From DATAES01 sp036493595 (lineage in GTDB: Bacteria > Actinomycetota > Acidimicrobiia > Acidimicrobiales > JACDCH01), in the NCBI GenBank assembly GCA_036493595.1, contig DASXPN010000143.1, positions 1 to 45,391 on the forward strand: a stretch of 45,391 nucleotides of DNA, given 5' to 3'. The notes below the pieces were generated by a model. The model made no database searches, had not been told where the DNA came from, and saw nothing but the letters and a program-made list of their open reading frames with translations. Below, one piece after another: positions 16,584 through 25,067 of the stretch. The position numbers and the translations under genes are program-made. The first letter of the stretch is position 1. Each line of letters starts with the position of its first letter.

Positions 16584-17813
16584 ATGGATCTGGCTGAAAT
16601 CGACCTGCTCGACCGCGACGAGTTCGCGCGCGACATCCCGCACGAATGGTTCACGTGGTTGCGCGAGAACGCGCCGGTGTACAAGCACACCGAACCGAAC
16701 GGCCCTGGCTTCTGGGTGATCACGAAGCATGCCGACGTCGTCGTCTGCAACCGCGACGCCGGCACGTTCTCGTCGTCCCAAGCGCGGGGCGGCGTGGTCG
16801 GGCTCGAAGAGAACGGCATGCCCCAAACGGAAGCCGACGCCACCGGCGGCCGGATCATGCTGATGATGGATCCGCCCGACCACACCCGCTATCGCAAGCT
16901 GGTGAACCGTGGCTTCACGCCGCGCATGATGGGGATGCTCGAGCCTCACGTCCGCGAGCTGACGAGCAACATTCTCGACGCCGCGTTCGCGAAGGAAGAG
17001 TGCGACTTCGTCGTCGACGTCGCCGCCGAGTTGCCGCTCGAGGTCATTGCCGAGCTCCTCGGTGTGCCGCGCGAAGACCGTCACAAGATCTTCGAGTGGA
17101 GCAACAAGATGATCGGCTCCGAGGACCCGGAGTACATCGTCGGCGACGACGAGGTCTTCAATGCCCAAGCGGAGATGTTCATGTACGCGCAGTCGCTCGC
17201 GGAGAAGCGGCGCGCCAACCCGCAGGACGACATCGTCACCGCGCTGCTCTCGGCCGAAGTCGAGGGCGACTCGCTGTCGGACATGGACTTCAACCTGTTC
17301 TTCCTGCTGCTCGCGGTCGCCGGCAACGAGACGACCCGCAACGCGATCGCGCACGGCATGAACGCGTTCCTCGAGAACCCCGACCAATACGACCTGCTCG
17401 TCGCCGATCGCGAGGGGCGCATCGTGGGCGCGACCGAGGAGATCCTGCGGTGGGCGACACCGGTGATGTTCTTCCGCCGCAACGCGACGCGCGACTTCGA
17501 GCTACGGGGTCACACCATCAAGGACGGCGACAAGATCAGCCTCTGGTACATCTCCGCCAACCGCGACGAGGAAGTGTTCGAGGATCCGTTCCGTTTCGAC
17601 ATCCAGCGTGATCCGAACCCGCACATCGCCTTCGGCGGCGGCGGCCCGCACTTCTGCCTCGGTTCGCAGCTGGCCCGGTTGGAGATCCAGGTGCTGTTCG
17701 ACGAGCTGGCTCGACGGGTGAAGCACGTGGAGGCGCTCGGACCGCCGGAACGGTTGCGCTCGAACTTCATCGGCGGGATCAAGCACCTGCCGGTTCGGTT
17801 CCACCAGTCCTGA
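16584..17813 (+). CDS. Cytochrome P450 related to CYP125/CYP142
   Basis: This 409-aa soluble bacterial P450 has the I-helix LAVAGNETTRNAI, the ExxR motif in EEILRWATPV, and the heme-thiolate loop FGGGGPHFCLGSQLAR with Cys358 as the iron ligand. Helical segments such as RGFTPRMMG, WSNKMIGSEDPEY and PERLRS resemble CYP125 and CYP142, which oxidise the terminal side-chain methyl of cholesterol or cholestenone at C26/27. The ATG at 16584 has AGGGGGAA upstream. The gene follows the EchA19-like gene by 14 bp. The end overlaps the convergent acyl-CoA dehydrogenase by 35 bp. No ferredoxin or reductase gene is in the window. The family is certain; the sterol substrate is inferred. Confidence 0.92.
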   Translation: MDLAEIDLLDRDEFARDIPHEWFTWLRENAPVYKHTEPNGPGFWVITKHADVVVCNRDAGTFSSSQARGGVVGLEENGMPQTEADATGGRIMLMMDPPDHTRYRKLVNRGFTPRMMGMLEPHVRELTSNILDAAFAKEECDFVVDVAAELPLEVIAELLGVPREDRHKIFEWSNKMIGSEDPEYIVGDDEVFNAQAEMFMYAQSLAEKRRANPQDDIVTALLSAEVEGDSLSDMDFNLFFLLLAVAGNETTRNAIAHGMNAFLENPDQYDLLVADREGRIVGATEEILRWATPVMFFRRNATRDFELRGHTIKDGDKISLWYISANRDEEVFEDPFRFDIQRDPNPHIAFGGGGPHFCLGSQLARLEIQVLFDELARRVKHVEALGPPERLRSNFIGGIKHLPVRFHQS

Positions 17814-18972
17814 CCGCCGAGTGGGCTTCGGCCCACGTGAGACCGGCCTCGACATCGGTGTCGTGCGGCAGGCCGAGCAACCGCTCGCCGATGATGTTGC
17901 GCAACACCTCGGCCGTCCCGCCGCCGACCGTGAGCGCGGGGCTGAAGAGGAAGCCCGCCGCCCACGGATCCCACGACGCGTCCAGGTCGCCGACCGCAAG
18001 CATCCCCTCGGCGCCCATCATGTCCTTGGCGAGCGTGAAGACACGCTTGCCGTGCGGGTCCTTCAACGCCTTGCGCAACGACGCGTCGGGACCGGGCTTC
18101 TTGTTGACCTTCGCCGAGATCTGGCGGAGCTGGTGGTAGCGCATGATCTCGCCCTCGATGTACGCGCCCGCGAGTTGCTGGCGCAGGATCGGGTCTGACG
18201 CGCCGCCTCGCTTGCGGACGAGGTCGAGCAGGTCGCGCACCGTCGGGCCGTGGCCCCATTGCAAGCCTTCGCGCGACAGCGACACGCGTTCGTTGGCGAG
18301 CGTCTCCTTCGCCATCGCCCAACCGCCGTGCAACGAGCCGATGAGATTCGCGGTAGGCACGTGCACGTCCGTGAAGAAGACCTCGCAGAACCCGGCATCA
18401 CCGAAGGCGCCGACCATGTTGCGCAGCGGCCGGATCTCGATGCCCGGCAGGTCCATCGGAACGATGAAATACGAGATGCCCGTGTACTTGCTGGTGTCCG
18501 GATCGGTACGGGCGATGAGAATGCCGAACTTGGCGACCTGCGCCAGCGACGTCCAGATCTTCTGACCGTTCACGACGAACACGTCGCCGTCGCGCACCGC
18601 CCGGGTCGAGAGGTTGGCGAGGTCGGACCCGGCCTCCGGTTCGGAGAACAGCTGGCACCACAACTCCTCGCCCCGCAGCATGGGCGGCAGGTAGCGCTGC
18701 CGCTGTTCTTCGGTTCCGTGGACGACGATCACGGGACCGCAATGTCCGATGCCGATCGGATTCAATGGTTTCGCCACACCGGCCCGCTTGAGCTCGTCGT
18801 CGATGATCAGCTGCAACTCGGGCTCGGCGTCGAGTCCCCACGGCCGGGGCCAGTGCGGGACGACATAGCCCGCGTCGACGAGCTCGCTCGCGGTCGGGGT
18901 CGGATGCTCCTCGAACCAGCGGCGCACCTCGAGGCGGCGGGAGTCGTCATCAGCGGGCAGATCGATGTCCAC
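17779..18972 (-). CDS. Acyl-CoA dehydrogenase (FadE type)
   Basis: This is a flavin-dependent acyl-CoA dehydrogenase of about 397 aa. Landmarks are WCQLFSEPEAGSDLANL, the FAD-contact segment VFVVNGQKIWTS, ISYFIVPMDLPGI, and the C-terminal GGGTAEVLRNIIGERLLG, where a Glu occurs at the position often used as the catalytic base. The enzyme introduces the alpha,beta double bond in an acyl-CoA. The frame reaches 19083, but GTG at 18972 gives VDIDLPADDDSRRLEV, a natural N terminus; no clear ribosome binding site decides it. It converges on the P450. Steroid side-chain FadE enzymes often work as two-gene heteromers; the second ACAD in the window (22303) is not adjacent. Confidence 0.88.
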   Translation of the reverse strand: MDIDLPADDDSRRLEVRRWFEEHPTPTASELVDAGYVVPHWPRPWGLDAEPELQLIIDDELKRAGVAKPLNPIGIGHCGPVIVVHGTEEQRQRYLPPMLRGEELWCQLFSEPEAGSDLANLSTRAVRDGDVFVVNGQKIWTSLAQVAKFGILIARTDPDTSKYTGISYFIVPMDLPGIEIRPLRNMVGAFGDAGFCEVFFTDVHVPTANLIGSLHGGWAMAKETLANERVSLSREGLQWGHGPTVRDLLDLVRKRGGASDPILRQQLAGAYIEGEIMRYHQLRQISAKVNKKPGPDASLRKALKDPHGKRVFTLAKDMMGAEGMLAVGDLDASWDPWAAGFLFSPALTVGGGTAEVLRNIIGERLLGLPHDTDVEAGLTWAEAHSAVRTGGTEPAGA

Positions 18973-19043
18973 GCCGTGATTGAAACAGACCGCGGTCGCG
19001 TGGAAACCATTGGCTCGGGGGCGAGGTCGTCCTCCACCATTGC

Positions 19044-19601
19044 GTGGTGGACCATCGCACGACGGCCGAGCTTCTCGCAGCACTCGAAGACGTGAAGGCG
19101 TCGCCTCCCGACACCGGTGTGCTCGAGTTGATCGTGCGCCGCCCGGGGGACGGCGAGCGTGACGTCCTCGAGGTGGGCGAGCTGACGAAGGAGGACGGGC
19201 TCGTCGGCGACGACTGGCTGGCGCGGGGAAGCCGCCAATCGCCCGACGGTTCTGCCGAGCTGCCGCGCCAGCTCACGATCATGAACAGCCGAGCGGCCGC
19301 GATGTTCGCGGGAGATCGTTCCCGCTGGCCGATCGCCGGCGATCAGCTCTACATCGACCTCGACATCTCGGAGTCCAACCTTCCCCCGGGTACCCGCGTT
19401 CGCATCGGTGCCACGGTGGTCGAAGTGTCGGTCGAGCCGCACACCGGCTGCCACAAGTTCACGAAACGCTTCGGGCTCGACGCCACCGCCTTCCTTCGTT
19501 CGGACGAGGGCCGTCCGTACCGGTTGCGGGGATTGAACGCGCGGGTGATCGAGCCCGGCACGATCCGGACCGGCGACAAGGTCGAGAGACTGGCGTCCTG
19601 A
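19044..19601 (+). CDS. MOSC-domain protein
   Basis: This 185-aa protein has the MOSC core: GLVGDDWLARGS, RQLTIMNSRAAAMF, IAGDQLYIDLDISESNL and Cys136 in VEPHTGCHKFTKRFG, the conserved sulfur-carrier or molybdenum-ligand cysteine of the family. MOSC domains occur in molybdenum cofactor sulfurases and in YiiM/mARC-type Mo-cofactor reductases that reduce N-hydroxylated compounds. As a stand-alone domain it may itself bind molybdenum cofactor. The start is GTG at 19044. It leads a forward cluster with an SRPBCC protein, a sulfatase and a cyclase. Confidence 0.87.
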   Translation: MVDHRTTAELLAALEDVKASPPDTGVLELIVRRPGDGERDVLEVGELTKEDGLVGDDWLARGSRQSPDGSAELPRQLTIMNSRAAAMFAGDRSRWPIAGDQLYIDLDISESNLPPGTRVRIGATVVEVSVEPHTGCHKFTKRFGLDATAFLRSDEGRPYRLRGLNARVIEPGTIRTGDKVERLAS

Positions 19602-19632
19602 ACGTTCGCGACCGAGCCGCTAAGAAGAGTCG

Positions 19633-20031
19633 GTGACGCGCGGGTCCGTACGACGCGAGGTCGTGATCAAACGACCGGCTGACGACGTATGGGCCATCCT
19701 CGGTGATCCGGCGCGCGTGCACGAGTGGTTCACCGGCATCCAGAGTTGCCAGGTCGACGGCAACACCCGCATCGTCACCACGGGTAGTGGGCTGCCGATG
19801 ACCGAGGAGATCGTCACGACCGACGCCATTCAGCGCCGCTTCCAGTACCGGATCACCGCCGGCGTGTTCAAGGAACACCTCAGCACCATCGACGTGATCG
19901 ATCTCGGCGATGACACGTGCGTCGCGGTGTACGCAGCCGATGCGGACCCCGCCACGATGGCGCTCATCATCGCCGGGGCCGCCGGCAGCGCGTTGCTCGA
20001 GCTTCGTGATCGTCTCGAAGGAGCGTATTGA
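19633..20031 (+). CDS. SRPBCC (polyketide cyclase/START-like) protein
   Basis: This 132-aa helix-grip protein has VRREVVIKRPADDVWAILGD at the N terminus, TEEIVTTDAIQRRFQY in the sheet and a long C-terminal helix (SALLELRDRLE). Such proteins bind hydrophobic ligands or catalyse cyclisation or dehydration; no specific function can be read. The start is GTG at 19633, 31 bp after the MOSC gene. Its stop shares a base with the sulfatase start (TGATG), so the two are translationally coupled. Confidence 0.85.
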   Translation: MTRGSVRREVVIKRPADDVWAILGDPARVHEWFTGIQSCQVDGNTRIVTTGSGLPMTEEIVTTDAIQRRFQYRITAGVFKEHLSTIDVIDLGDDTCVAVYAADADPATMALIIAGAAGSALLELRDRLEGAY

Positions 20032-21578
20032 TGGGCCGCAAGATCTTGTTCGTCACGACCGATCAGCAGCGCTACGACACGCTCGGCTGCAACGGCGGGA
20101 CGCTGGCGCGCACACCGGTCGTCGACGGCCTTGCCGCCAACGGCATTCGCTACGAGCGTGGCCATCCGCAGTCGGTCGTGTGCATGCCGTCGCGCGCCAC
20201 GATGCTGACCGGCCAGTACCCAAGTACTCACGGCGTGTGGATGAACGGCGTGCCGCTCCCACTCGACGCACCGTCGGTGGCAGACGTGCTGCACAGTTCG
20301 GGTTATCACACCGCGTTGATCGGCAAGCCCCACTTCGAACCGTTCCTCGATCCGTTCCTCCGCTTCATCGAGAACGCGCTGGCGCCCCAACACGGCACGA
20401 GACCGCCGGGTGGCACGCACCGCGGCTTCGAACACCTCGAGTTCGCAACGCACACACCGGCCGGGCCGCTGCACTACTCGCGCTGGCTCGCGGCAGAGCA
20501 CCCCGAAGCGGTCGGCTGGTTCTATCCGGTGCTCGACCGTGCGCTCCAGGTGAACGCAGCCGGCGACGGCGACACCGGCGCGCCGCAAGTGCACGTCAAC
20601 CAGGTGCCGAAGGACTGGTACCACACGCAATGGGTCGCCGATCGCACGATCGCGTGGCTCGACACGCTCGATGCCGACGACGACTGGTTCTGCTGGATGA
20701 GCTTCCCCGACCCGCATCACCCGTGGGACCCGCCGCAGTCCGAGGTCGGGCGAATCGACTGGCACGACGTGCCCCTGCCGGACGGTTACCCGCAGGCGGC
20801 CACCGAGCGCGAGCGCATCCTCGACACGAAGCCGCGCCATTGGCGGCTCTGGTACGACGGCGAGCTCGTGTCGAACTACGAAGCGCCCGCGGAATGGGTG
20901 CCGGCGACGCTCGTGCCCGATCAAGTGCGAGAGGTGAACGCCCGCAACGCCGTCGAGTGCGAGTTGATCGACGAAGCGCTCGGGCGCGTGCTCGCGCACA
21001 TCGGCACCTGCGGCTGGGACGACGACGTCGACGTCGTGTTCACCGCCGATCACGGCGAGCTGCAGGGCGACTTCGGTTTGCTGTTCAAGGGTCCGTACCA
21101 CGTCGACGCGCTCATGCGACTCCCGCTCGTGTGGCGTCCGGCCACCAGCGCGCGCGTCGATCCTTCGGTCGTACATCGTCCCGTCGGTCTCGTCGACCTC
21201 GCACCCACCTTCTGCTCGATCGCCGGTGTCGAAGCACCGTCCTGGATGCAGGGGCACGCGTTGCCCGTCGACGACTCCGATGCCGACAAGCGCGGTTTCG
21301 AGCGCGTGCTGACCGAATGGGACAGCGAACTGTTCGGCGTCGGCGTCCACGTCCGCACCATCACGCGCGACCAGTGGGTCTGCTCCGCCTACCGCACCGG
21401 CACCGTCCACGACGGCAGCGAAGGCGAGCTCTACGACCTGAGCGACGATCCGCTGCAGCGGGTCAATCGTTGGGACGATCCCGCCACGCGATCCATACGC
21501 GACGACCTCCTCACCGATCTGTGGGCCAACCAACCCCGCGTCCGCGAGCCTCGCCTCCAACTCGAAGCTCCGGTCTGA
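20031..21578 (+). CDS. Type I sulfatase/alkaline phosphatase-superfamily hydrolase
   Basis: This 515-aa protein begins MGRKILFVTTDQQRYDTLG, the first metal site. The sulfatase signature CMPSRATMLTGQYP has Cys51 as the residue that would be converted to formylglycine. VVFTADHGELQGDFG supplies later metal ligands, and a Lys follows in LLFKGPYH. No signal peptide is visible, so the enzyme is probably cytoplasmic and would need a formylglycine-generating enzyme encoded elsewhere. Arylsulfatases, alkylsulfatases and phosphonate monoester hydrolases share this layout. The ATG at 20031 overlaps the SRPBCC stop. A sterol or aryl sulfate substrate is possible given the neighbourhood, but is not shown. 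Confidence 0.9.
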   Translation: MGRKILFVTTDQQRYDTLGCNGGTLARTPVVDGLAANGIRYERGHPQSVVCMPSRATMLTGQYPSTHGVWMNGVPLPLDAPSVADVLHSSGYHTALIGKPHFEPFLDPFLRFIENALAPQHGTRPPGGTHRGFEHLEFATHTPAGPLHYSRWLAAEHPEAVGWFYPVLDRALQVNAAGDGDTGAPQVHVNQVPKDWYHTQWVADRTIAWLDTLDADDDWFCWMSFPDPHHPWDPPQSEVGRIDWHDVPLPDGYPQAATERERILDTKPRHWRLWYDGELVSNYEAPAEWVPATLVPDQVREVNARNAVECELIDEALGRVLAHIGTCGWDDDVDVVFTADHGELQGDFGLLFKGPYHVDALMRLPLVWRPATSARVDPSVVHRPVGLVDLAPTFCSIAGVEAPSWMQGHALPVDDSDADKRGFERVLTEWDSELFGVGVHVRTITRDQWVCSAYRTGTVHDGSEGELYDLSDDPLQRVNRWDDPATRSIRDDLLTDLWANQPRVREPRLQLEAPV

Positions 21579-21621
21579 TCCACCGCCGCCGTTCCCTCCC
21601 ATCAACGTGAAGGTGCCCACC

Positions 21622-22278
21622 ATGGCGCGACTCGTCGATCTCAGCCACGACATCGCCGAGGGCATGACGACGTACCCCGGGCTGCCCGGTCCGCACATCA
21701 CCACCCACATCAGCAGAGAAGAGTCTGCGGCTCGTCTCGGCGGTGCGTCGTTCCACATCGGCCGCATCGACATGATCGCCAACACCGGCACCTATATCGA
21801 CAGCCCCTGGCATTTCCACGAAGACGGCGCCGACCTCGCAGGACTCGACCTCGAGCGACTCGCCGACCTTGCGCTCACCGTGGTGCGCTGGGCGACGGAC
21901 CGGCCACGGGCGATCGATGCAACGTCGTTGCCGGAAGGTTCACTCGACGGGCACGCCGTGGTGTTCCACACCGGATGGGACCGTCACTGGCGCACCGACA
22001 CCTACGGGGGTGAAGCGCCGTTCCTCACCGCCGCCCTGGTCGCGGCGCTCGTCGCCCGCCGCCCGGCGCTCGTTGGAATCGACTCGGTGAACATCGACGA
22101 CGCGTCCGACGGCACGCGGCCTGCACACACCATGTTGCTGCGCGCCGGCATCCCGATCGTGGAGCACCTCACCAACCTCGACGCGGCACCCGACACGGGC
22201 GGGCGCTTCTTTGCCGTCCCTCCAAAGGTGCACGGGTTCGGGACGTTTCCGGTCCGAGCGTTCGCGCTCGCTGACTGA
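21622..22278 (+). CDS. Cyclase/kynurenine formamidase-like family protein
   Basis: This 218-aa protein matches the cyclase family: ARLVDLSHDIAEGMTTYPG, then the metal motif region NTGTYIDSPWHFHEDGADL, VFHTGWDRHW, VGIDSVNIDD and PIVEHLTNLD. In KynB-like enzymes the motif is HxDxP; here the first His is Tyr (TYIDSP), a variant that may alter the metal site. The ATG at 21622, preceded by GAAGGTG, is preferred over the upstream GTG at 21607. It is 43 bp downstream of the sulfatase and probably in the same operon. Confidence 0.87.
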   Translation: MARLVDLSHDIAEGMTTYPGLPGPHITTHISREESAARLGGASFHIGRIDMIANTGTYIDSPWHFHEDGADLAGLDLERLADLALTVVRWATDRPRAIDATSLPEGSLDGHAVVFHTGWDRHWRTDTYGGEAPFLTAALVAALVARRPALVGIDSVNIDDASDGTRPAHTMLLRAGIPIVEHLTNLDAAPDTGGRFFAVPPKVHGFGTFPVRAFALAD

Positions 22279-22287
22279 GTCGCGTCG

Positions 22288-22302
22288 GCCGGCTCGGCCG
22301 GC
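22288..22302. terminator. GC-rich hairpin between convergent cyclase and ACAD genes
   Basis: GCCGGC (22288-22293) and GCCGGC (22297-22302) form a 6-bp stem with a 3-nt loop in the 24-bp gap between two convergent stop codons. It could stop transcription from both sides. There is no T-run. Confidence 0.35.
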
Positions 22303-23550
22303 TCAGCCGTGGAGCGTGAGTCGGAACGGTTGATCGCGATCCGCTACCGGTTCCTTCGGAAGCCCGAGCACGCGCTCGCCCACGATGTTGTGCTGCACCT
22401 CGTCGGTCCCGCCCGCGATCGACTGCGCGGGTACTGACAACAGCACTTCGCTGACCACCCCACCCAGCAAGCTTTCGTCGCCGACCAGCATGCCCATCGA
22501 ACCCGCGAGCGCGGCGTGCACCTCGGCCGCCGCCCGCGCCACGCGGCTGGCGCCGAGCTTGCCGAGCGAACCTTCTGGCCCGGGCGGGCGTCCGAGTGCG
22601 CGCGCCGCCTGCGCCCGCCGCGCCGTCCACTCCTGCGCGCGTTGCAACGAGAGCAACGCGGCGATCATCTGGCGCACAACCGGATCCGACGCGCGACCGG
22701 TCGAGCGCGCCAGCTGCGTAACGAGATCGACTCTGCCCGCGCGCTGTGGATACCACTTGTACGTCGCGAAGTAGTCGTCCGCTTCGGCGATCGCTTCGCG
22801 GATGGCGCGGCCTCCGTCGCGATCGAGGTGAGCGCGGCGCACGGCGCCGAAGCCGCGCTCGTGCGACAGCGTCGTCAACGCAGCCTTCCAACCGTCACCG
22901 GGATCGCCGACCATGTTCGCCGCGGGCACGCGAGCGTCGGAGAAGAAGACCTCGTTGAACGACGCATGCCCGTTCATCTGGCGCAGCGGCCGAGCCTCGA
23001 CACCGGGTTGGTGCATCGGCAGCGCGAAGTAGGAGATGCCACGGTGCTTCGGCGCGTCCCAATCGGTTCGTGCGAGCAACATTCCGAAGTCGGCATGGTG
23101 CGCGCTCGTGCTCCACAGCTTCTGGCCGTTGACGACGTACTCGTCGCCATCGCGCTCGGCGCGCGTCGTCAGCCCCGCGAGATCCGAACCGGCACCGGGC
23201 TCGCTGAACAGCTGGCACCACGTGTGCTCGCCGGTGAGGATCGGATGCAGGAGCTGGCGTTTCAGATGATCCGAGCCGTGCGCGAGCAGCGTCGGCGCGG
23301 CGAGCAACACGCCTGAACCGAGGGGCACGCCGATCGCGCCGGCCACCGCCAGCTCGTCGCTCGCGACCTGATCCGCCCACGCGGGTAGGCCGCGGCCGAA
23401 CCACTCGACCGGCCAGGACGGTCGCGCCCAGCCCGAGTCGGTGAGCGAGCGCCGCCAGTCGAGCAACGAGAGGTCGGGATCCCAATGCTCGGCGATCCAT
23501 TCGCGGACGTCGGCGCGCACCTCGGACTCACGCCGGTCCGACTCGCTCAT
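22303..23550 (-). CDS. Acyl-CoA dehydrogenase (second copy)
   Basis: This is a 415-aa ACAD with WCQLFSEPGAGSDLAGL, YVVNGQKLWSTSA, ISYFALPMHQPGVEARPLR, and a C-terminal AGGTDEVQHNIVGERVLGLP. It has the same architecture as the ACAD at 17779 but is clearly diverged. The ATG at 23550 is preferred over the GTG three codons upstream (23559). The gene lies 36 bp downstream of the PEP-mutase/ICL-type gene on the same strand and the two probably form an operon. The acyl-CoA substrate is unknown. Confidence 0.88.
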   Translation of the reverse strand: MSESDRRESEVRADVREWIAEHWDPDLSLLDWRRSLTDSGWARPSWPVEWFGRGLPAWADQVASDELAVAGAIGVPLGSGVLLAAPTLLAHGSDHLKRQLLHPILTGEHTWCQLFSEPGAGSDLAGLTTRAERDGDEYVVNGQKLWSTSAHHADFGMLLARTDWDAPKHRGISYFALPMHQPGVEARPLRQMNGHASFNEVFFSDARVPAANMVGDPGDGWKAALTTLSHERGFGAVRRAHLDRDGGRAIREAIAEADDYFATYKWYPQRAGRVDLVTQLARSTGRASDPVVRQMIAALLSLQRAQEWTARRAQAARALGRPPGPEGSLGKLGASRVARAAAEVHAALAGSMGMLVGDESLLGGVVSEVLLSVPAQSIAGGTDEVQHNIVGERVLGLPKEPVADRDQPFRLTLHG

Positions 23551-23586
23551 CGGCGCCACCGGGCGCTCATGTCCGCCACCGGCCGC

Positions 23587-24426
23587 TCACGGTGCCGACG
23601 GGCGATCGCTCGCGAACGCCGAGCGCGCCGCCATCCGGCCCGGGTTGGCAACATCCCAGTAGCCGAACGTGCCGTCGTCGAGTAGCTCCCTGGCCGCCGT
23701 CACCACCGCCCCGAGCGCCACGTAGGCAAGCGACCCGCCGACCGAGATCCGGGCCACACCGAGCTTCGCCATCTCCGCAACGGTCGGCGCGTTGGGCGTC
23801 GCGAGGACATTGACCGGAGCGTCGACGGAGCCGACCAGTACGCGGATGTCGTCCGCGGCGATGACGCCGGGTGCGAACAGCACATCGGCACCCACCGATT
23901 GGTACGCCTGCAACCGCGCGATCGTGTCCGCCAGATCGGTGTTGCCGTGAATGAAGTTCTCGGCACGCGCGGTCAGCACGAGTCGAGTCGGCCCGCGGTG
24001 CGCAGCCTCGGCCGCAGCGGCGACGCGATCGACTGCGAGTGCTCGCTCGTAGATCGAATCCGAAGCGCGCGAGTAGTCCTCGACCGAGCATCCTGCGAGA
24101 CCCGTCCACGTCGCCAGCGTCACCGTGTGCGCCACCCCTTCGGGATCCTCGGCGAAGCAGTTCTCGAGGTCGGCGGACAGGGGAACATCAGTGGCGGCCG
24201 CCAGAGCAGCAGCGTGCTCGAGCGCCTCGTCACGCGTGACTGACCCGTCGAGCCGGCCGAGGGTGGCGGCGAAGCCGCTACTGGTGGTGGCGAGAGCGCG
24301 GAAACCGAGCGATTCGAACAATTTGGCCGAGCCGATGTCCCACGGGTTCGGCATCAGCAGCGGCGCATCGCCGTGGTGCAATGCCATGAACCGTTCGGTC
24401 TTGTCGGCCGCCTCAGTCGCGTCCAT
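23587..24426 (-). CDS. Isocitrate lyase/PEP mutase superfamily protein
   Basis: This 279-aa protein has the PEPM/ICL barrel features LLMPNPWDIGSAKLFESLGF and ALATTSSGFAATLGR, then VPLSADLENCFAEDPEGVA with the Mg-binding acidic residues, LAGCSVEDYSR, and VLTARAENFI. It lacks the KKCGH cysteine motif of true isocitrate lyases. It therefore belongs to the broad group containing carboxyvinyl-phosphonate mutase-like, 2-methylisocitrate lyase-like and oxaloacetate hydrolase-like enzymes. The reaction is probably C-C or C-P bond cleavage on an alpha-oxyacid. It is the first gene of a reverse pair with the ACAD and is divergent from the small ORF at 24520. Confidence 0.88.
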   Translation of the reverse strand: MDATEAADKTERFMALHHGDAPLLMPNPWDIGSAKLFESLGFRALATTSSGFAATLGRLDGSVTRDEALEHAAALAAATDVPLSADLENCFAEDPEGVAHTVTLATWTGLAGCSVEDYSRASDSIYERALAVDRVAAAAEAAHRGPTRLVLTARAENFIHGNTDLADTIARLQAYQSVGADVLFAPGVIAADDIRVLVGSVDAPVNVLATPNAPTVAEMAKLGVARISVGGSLAYVALGAVVTAARELLDDGTFGYWDVANPGRMAARSAFASDRPSAP

Positions 24427-24519
24427 CCGGCGAATCTACCGACGGGCTTCACACGATGCTTCACACGCGGAGGGCAGATCCTGCGATCCGAAGGCTCATC
24501 GAATCCGTAGGGAGAAACC

Positions 24520-24594
24520 ATGCAGTTCATTCGTGTGAAGCATCCGATCCGCACCCACGACGTGCCCGCCGCGCGCGGGCGTGAAGACGGGTAG
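24520..24594 (+). CDS. Possible 24-aa leader peptide ORF
   Basis: ATG at 24520 opens a 24-codon frame (MQFIRVKHPIRTHD..., ending REDG) closed by TAG at 24592. It has a strong ribosome binding site (GGGAGA, 6 nt upstream) and its stop is 6 nt before the GTG of the ABM-like gene, whose own ribosome binding site is poor. Its translation could feed ribosomes to the next gene or act as a leader. Four basic residues and three His lie in the first 14 aa. There is no homology evidence, so this rests on signal quality and spacing only. Confidence 0.4.
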   Translation: MQFIRVKHPIRTHDVPAARGREDG

Positions 24595-24600
24595 GCGGCT

Positions 24601-24903
24601 GTGTTCATCCAAACGATCACCGTCACCACCAGTCACGAGCGAGAGCTCGTGCATCACCTCGCCGAGTGGCACTCCGCACAGTGCGGCGTGGCCCCTGGCT
24701 ATCGGGGCGCTCGACTGCTGTCGGATCGTGATCGGCCGGACCGCTTCGTCATCGAAGCCACGTTCGGTTCCGAAGAAGAAGCCGCGCTCAACAACGATCG
24801 GCCGGAAACGGTCGAATGGTCAAGCGCGTTGCGCGGGCTGGCCACGTCCGAGCCGAAGTTCGCGGACCACTGCATTGTCCTCGACACGCTGCCTCGCATC
24901 TGA
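24601..24903 (+). CDS. ABM-like (antibiotic biosynthesis monooxygenase fold) small protein
   Basis: This 100-aa ferredoxin-like-fold protein has a pattern typical of ABM/Dabb-type domains: MFIQTITVTTSHERELVHHL at the N terminus, then APGYRGARLLSDRDRPDRFV and IEATFGSEEEAALNN. Such small dimeric proteins include cofactor-free monooxygenases and stress-response proteins. The start is GTG. It lies directly behind the 24-codon ORF and upstream of the BTAD regulator, from which it is separated by an 11-bp hairpin. The catalytic role is unknown. Confidence 0.7.
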   Translation: MFIQTITVTTSHERELVHHLAEWHSAQCGVAPGYRGARLLSDRDRPDRFVIEATFGSEEEAALNNDRPETVEWSSALRGLATSEPKFADHCIVLDTLPRI

Positions 24904-24966
24904 CCGAGACCGGCCGGTACCGGCGCCAATGATGTCGCCGACACCGCCCGTGCTGGCGAACGTCGA

Positions 24967-24995
24967 GTGGGAACGGGTGACTCGCCCGTTCCCAC
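24967..24995. terminator. Perfect 11-bp stem-loop between ABM-like gene and BTAD regulator
   Basis: GTGGGAACGGG (24967-24977) and CCCGTTCCCAC (24985-24995) are exact reverse complements with a 7-nt loop. This is the strongest stem among the single-copy hairpins noted here. It lies 64 bp after the ABM-like stop and 72 bp before the BTAD start. It can serve as a terminator for the first gene or as an attenuator or operator for the second. No T-run follows. Confidence 0.6.
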
Positions 24996-25067
24996 CGGCG
25001 CTTCGTCACTGGGATTGCCATCATGTCCTTGGCTGAGATGTCCCTCACGGAGCAGCCGGAGGCGGCA

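Noticed and set aside
15771..17387. A 538-codon minus-strand frame across echA19 and the P450
   Set aside because: Both plus-strand genes have complete catalytic motifs; the antisense frame has no recognisable domain.
19830..21791. A 653-codon open frame on the minus strand
   Set aside because: It covers the sulfatase gene antisense; the sulfatase frame has the CxPSR signature and coupled neighbours, the antisense frame has none.
23555..23589. 15-nt direct repeat GCCACCGG(G/C)CGCTCA between the ACAD and the PEP-mutase-like gene
   Set aside because: Only two short copies, low complexity and no known function; probably local duplication.
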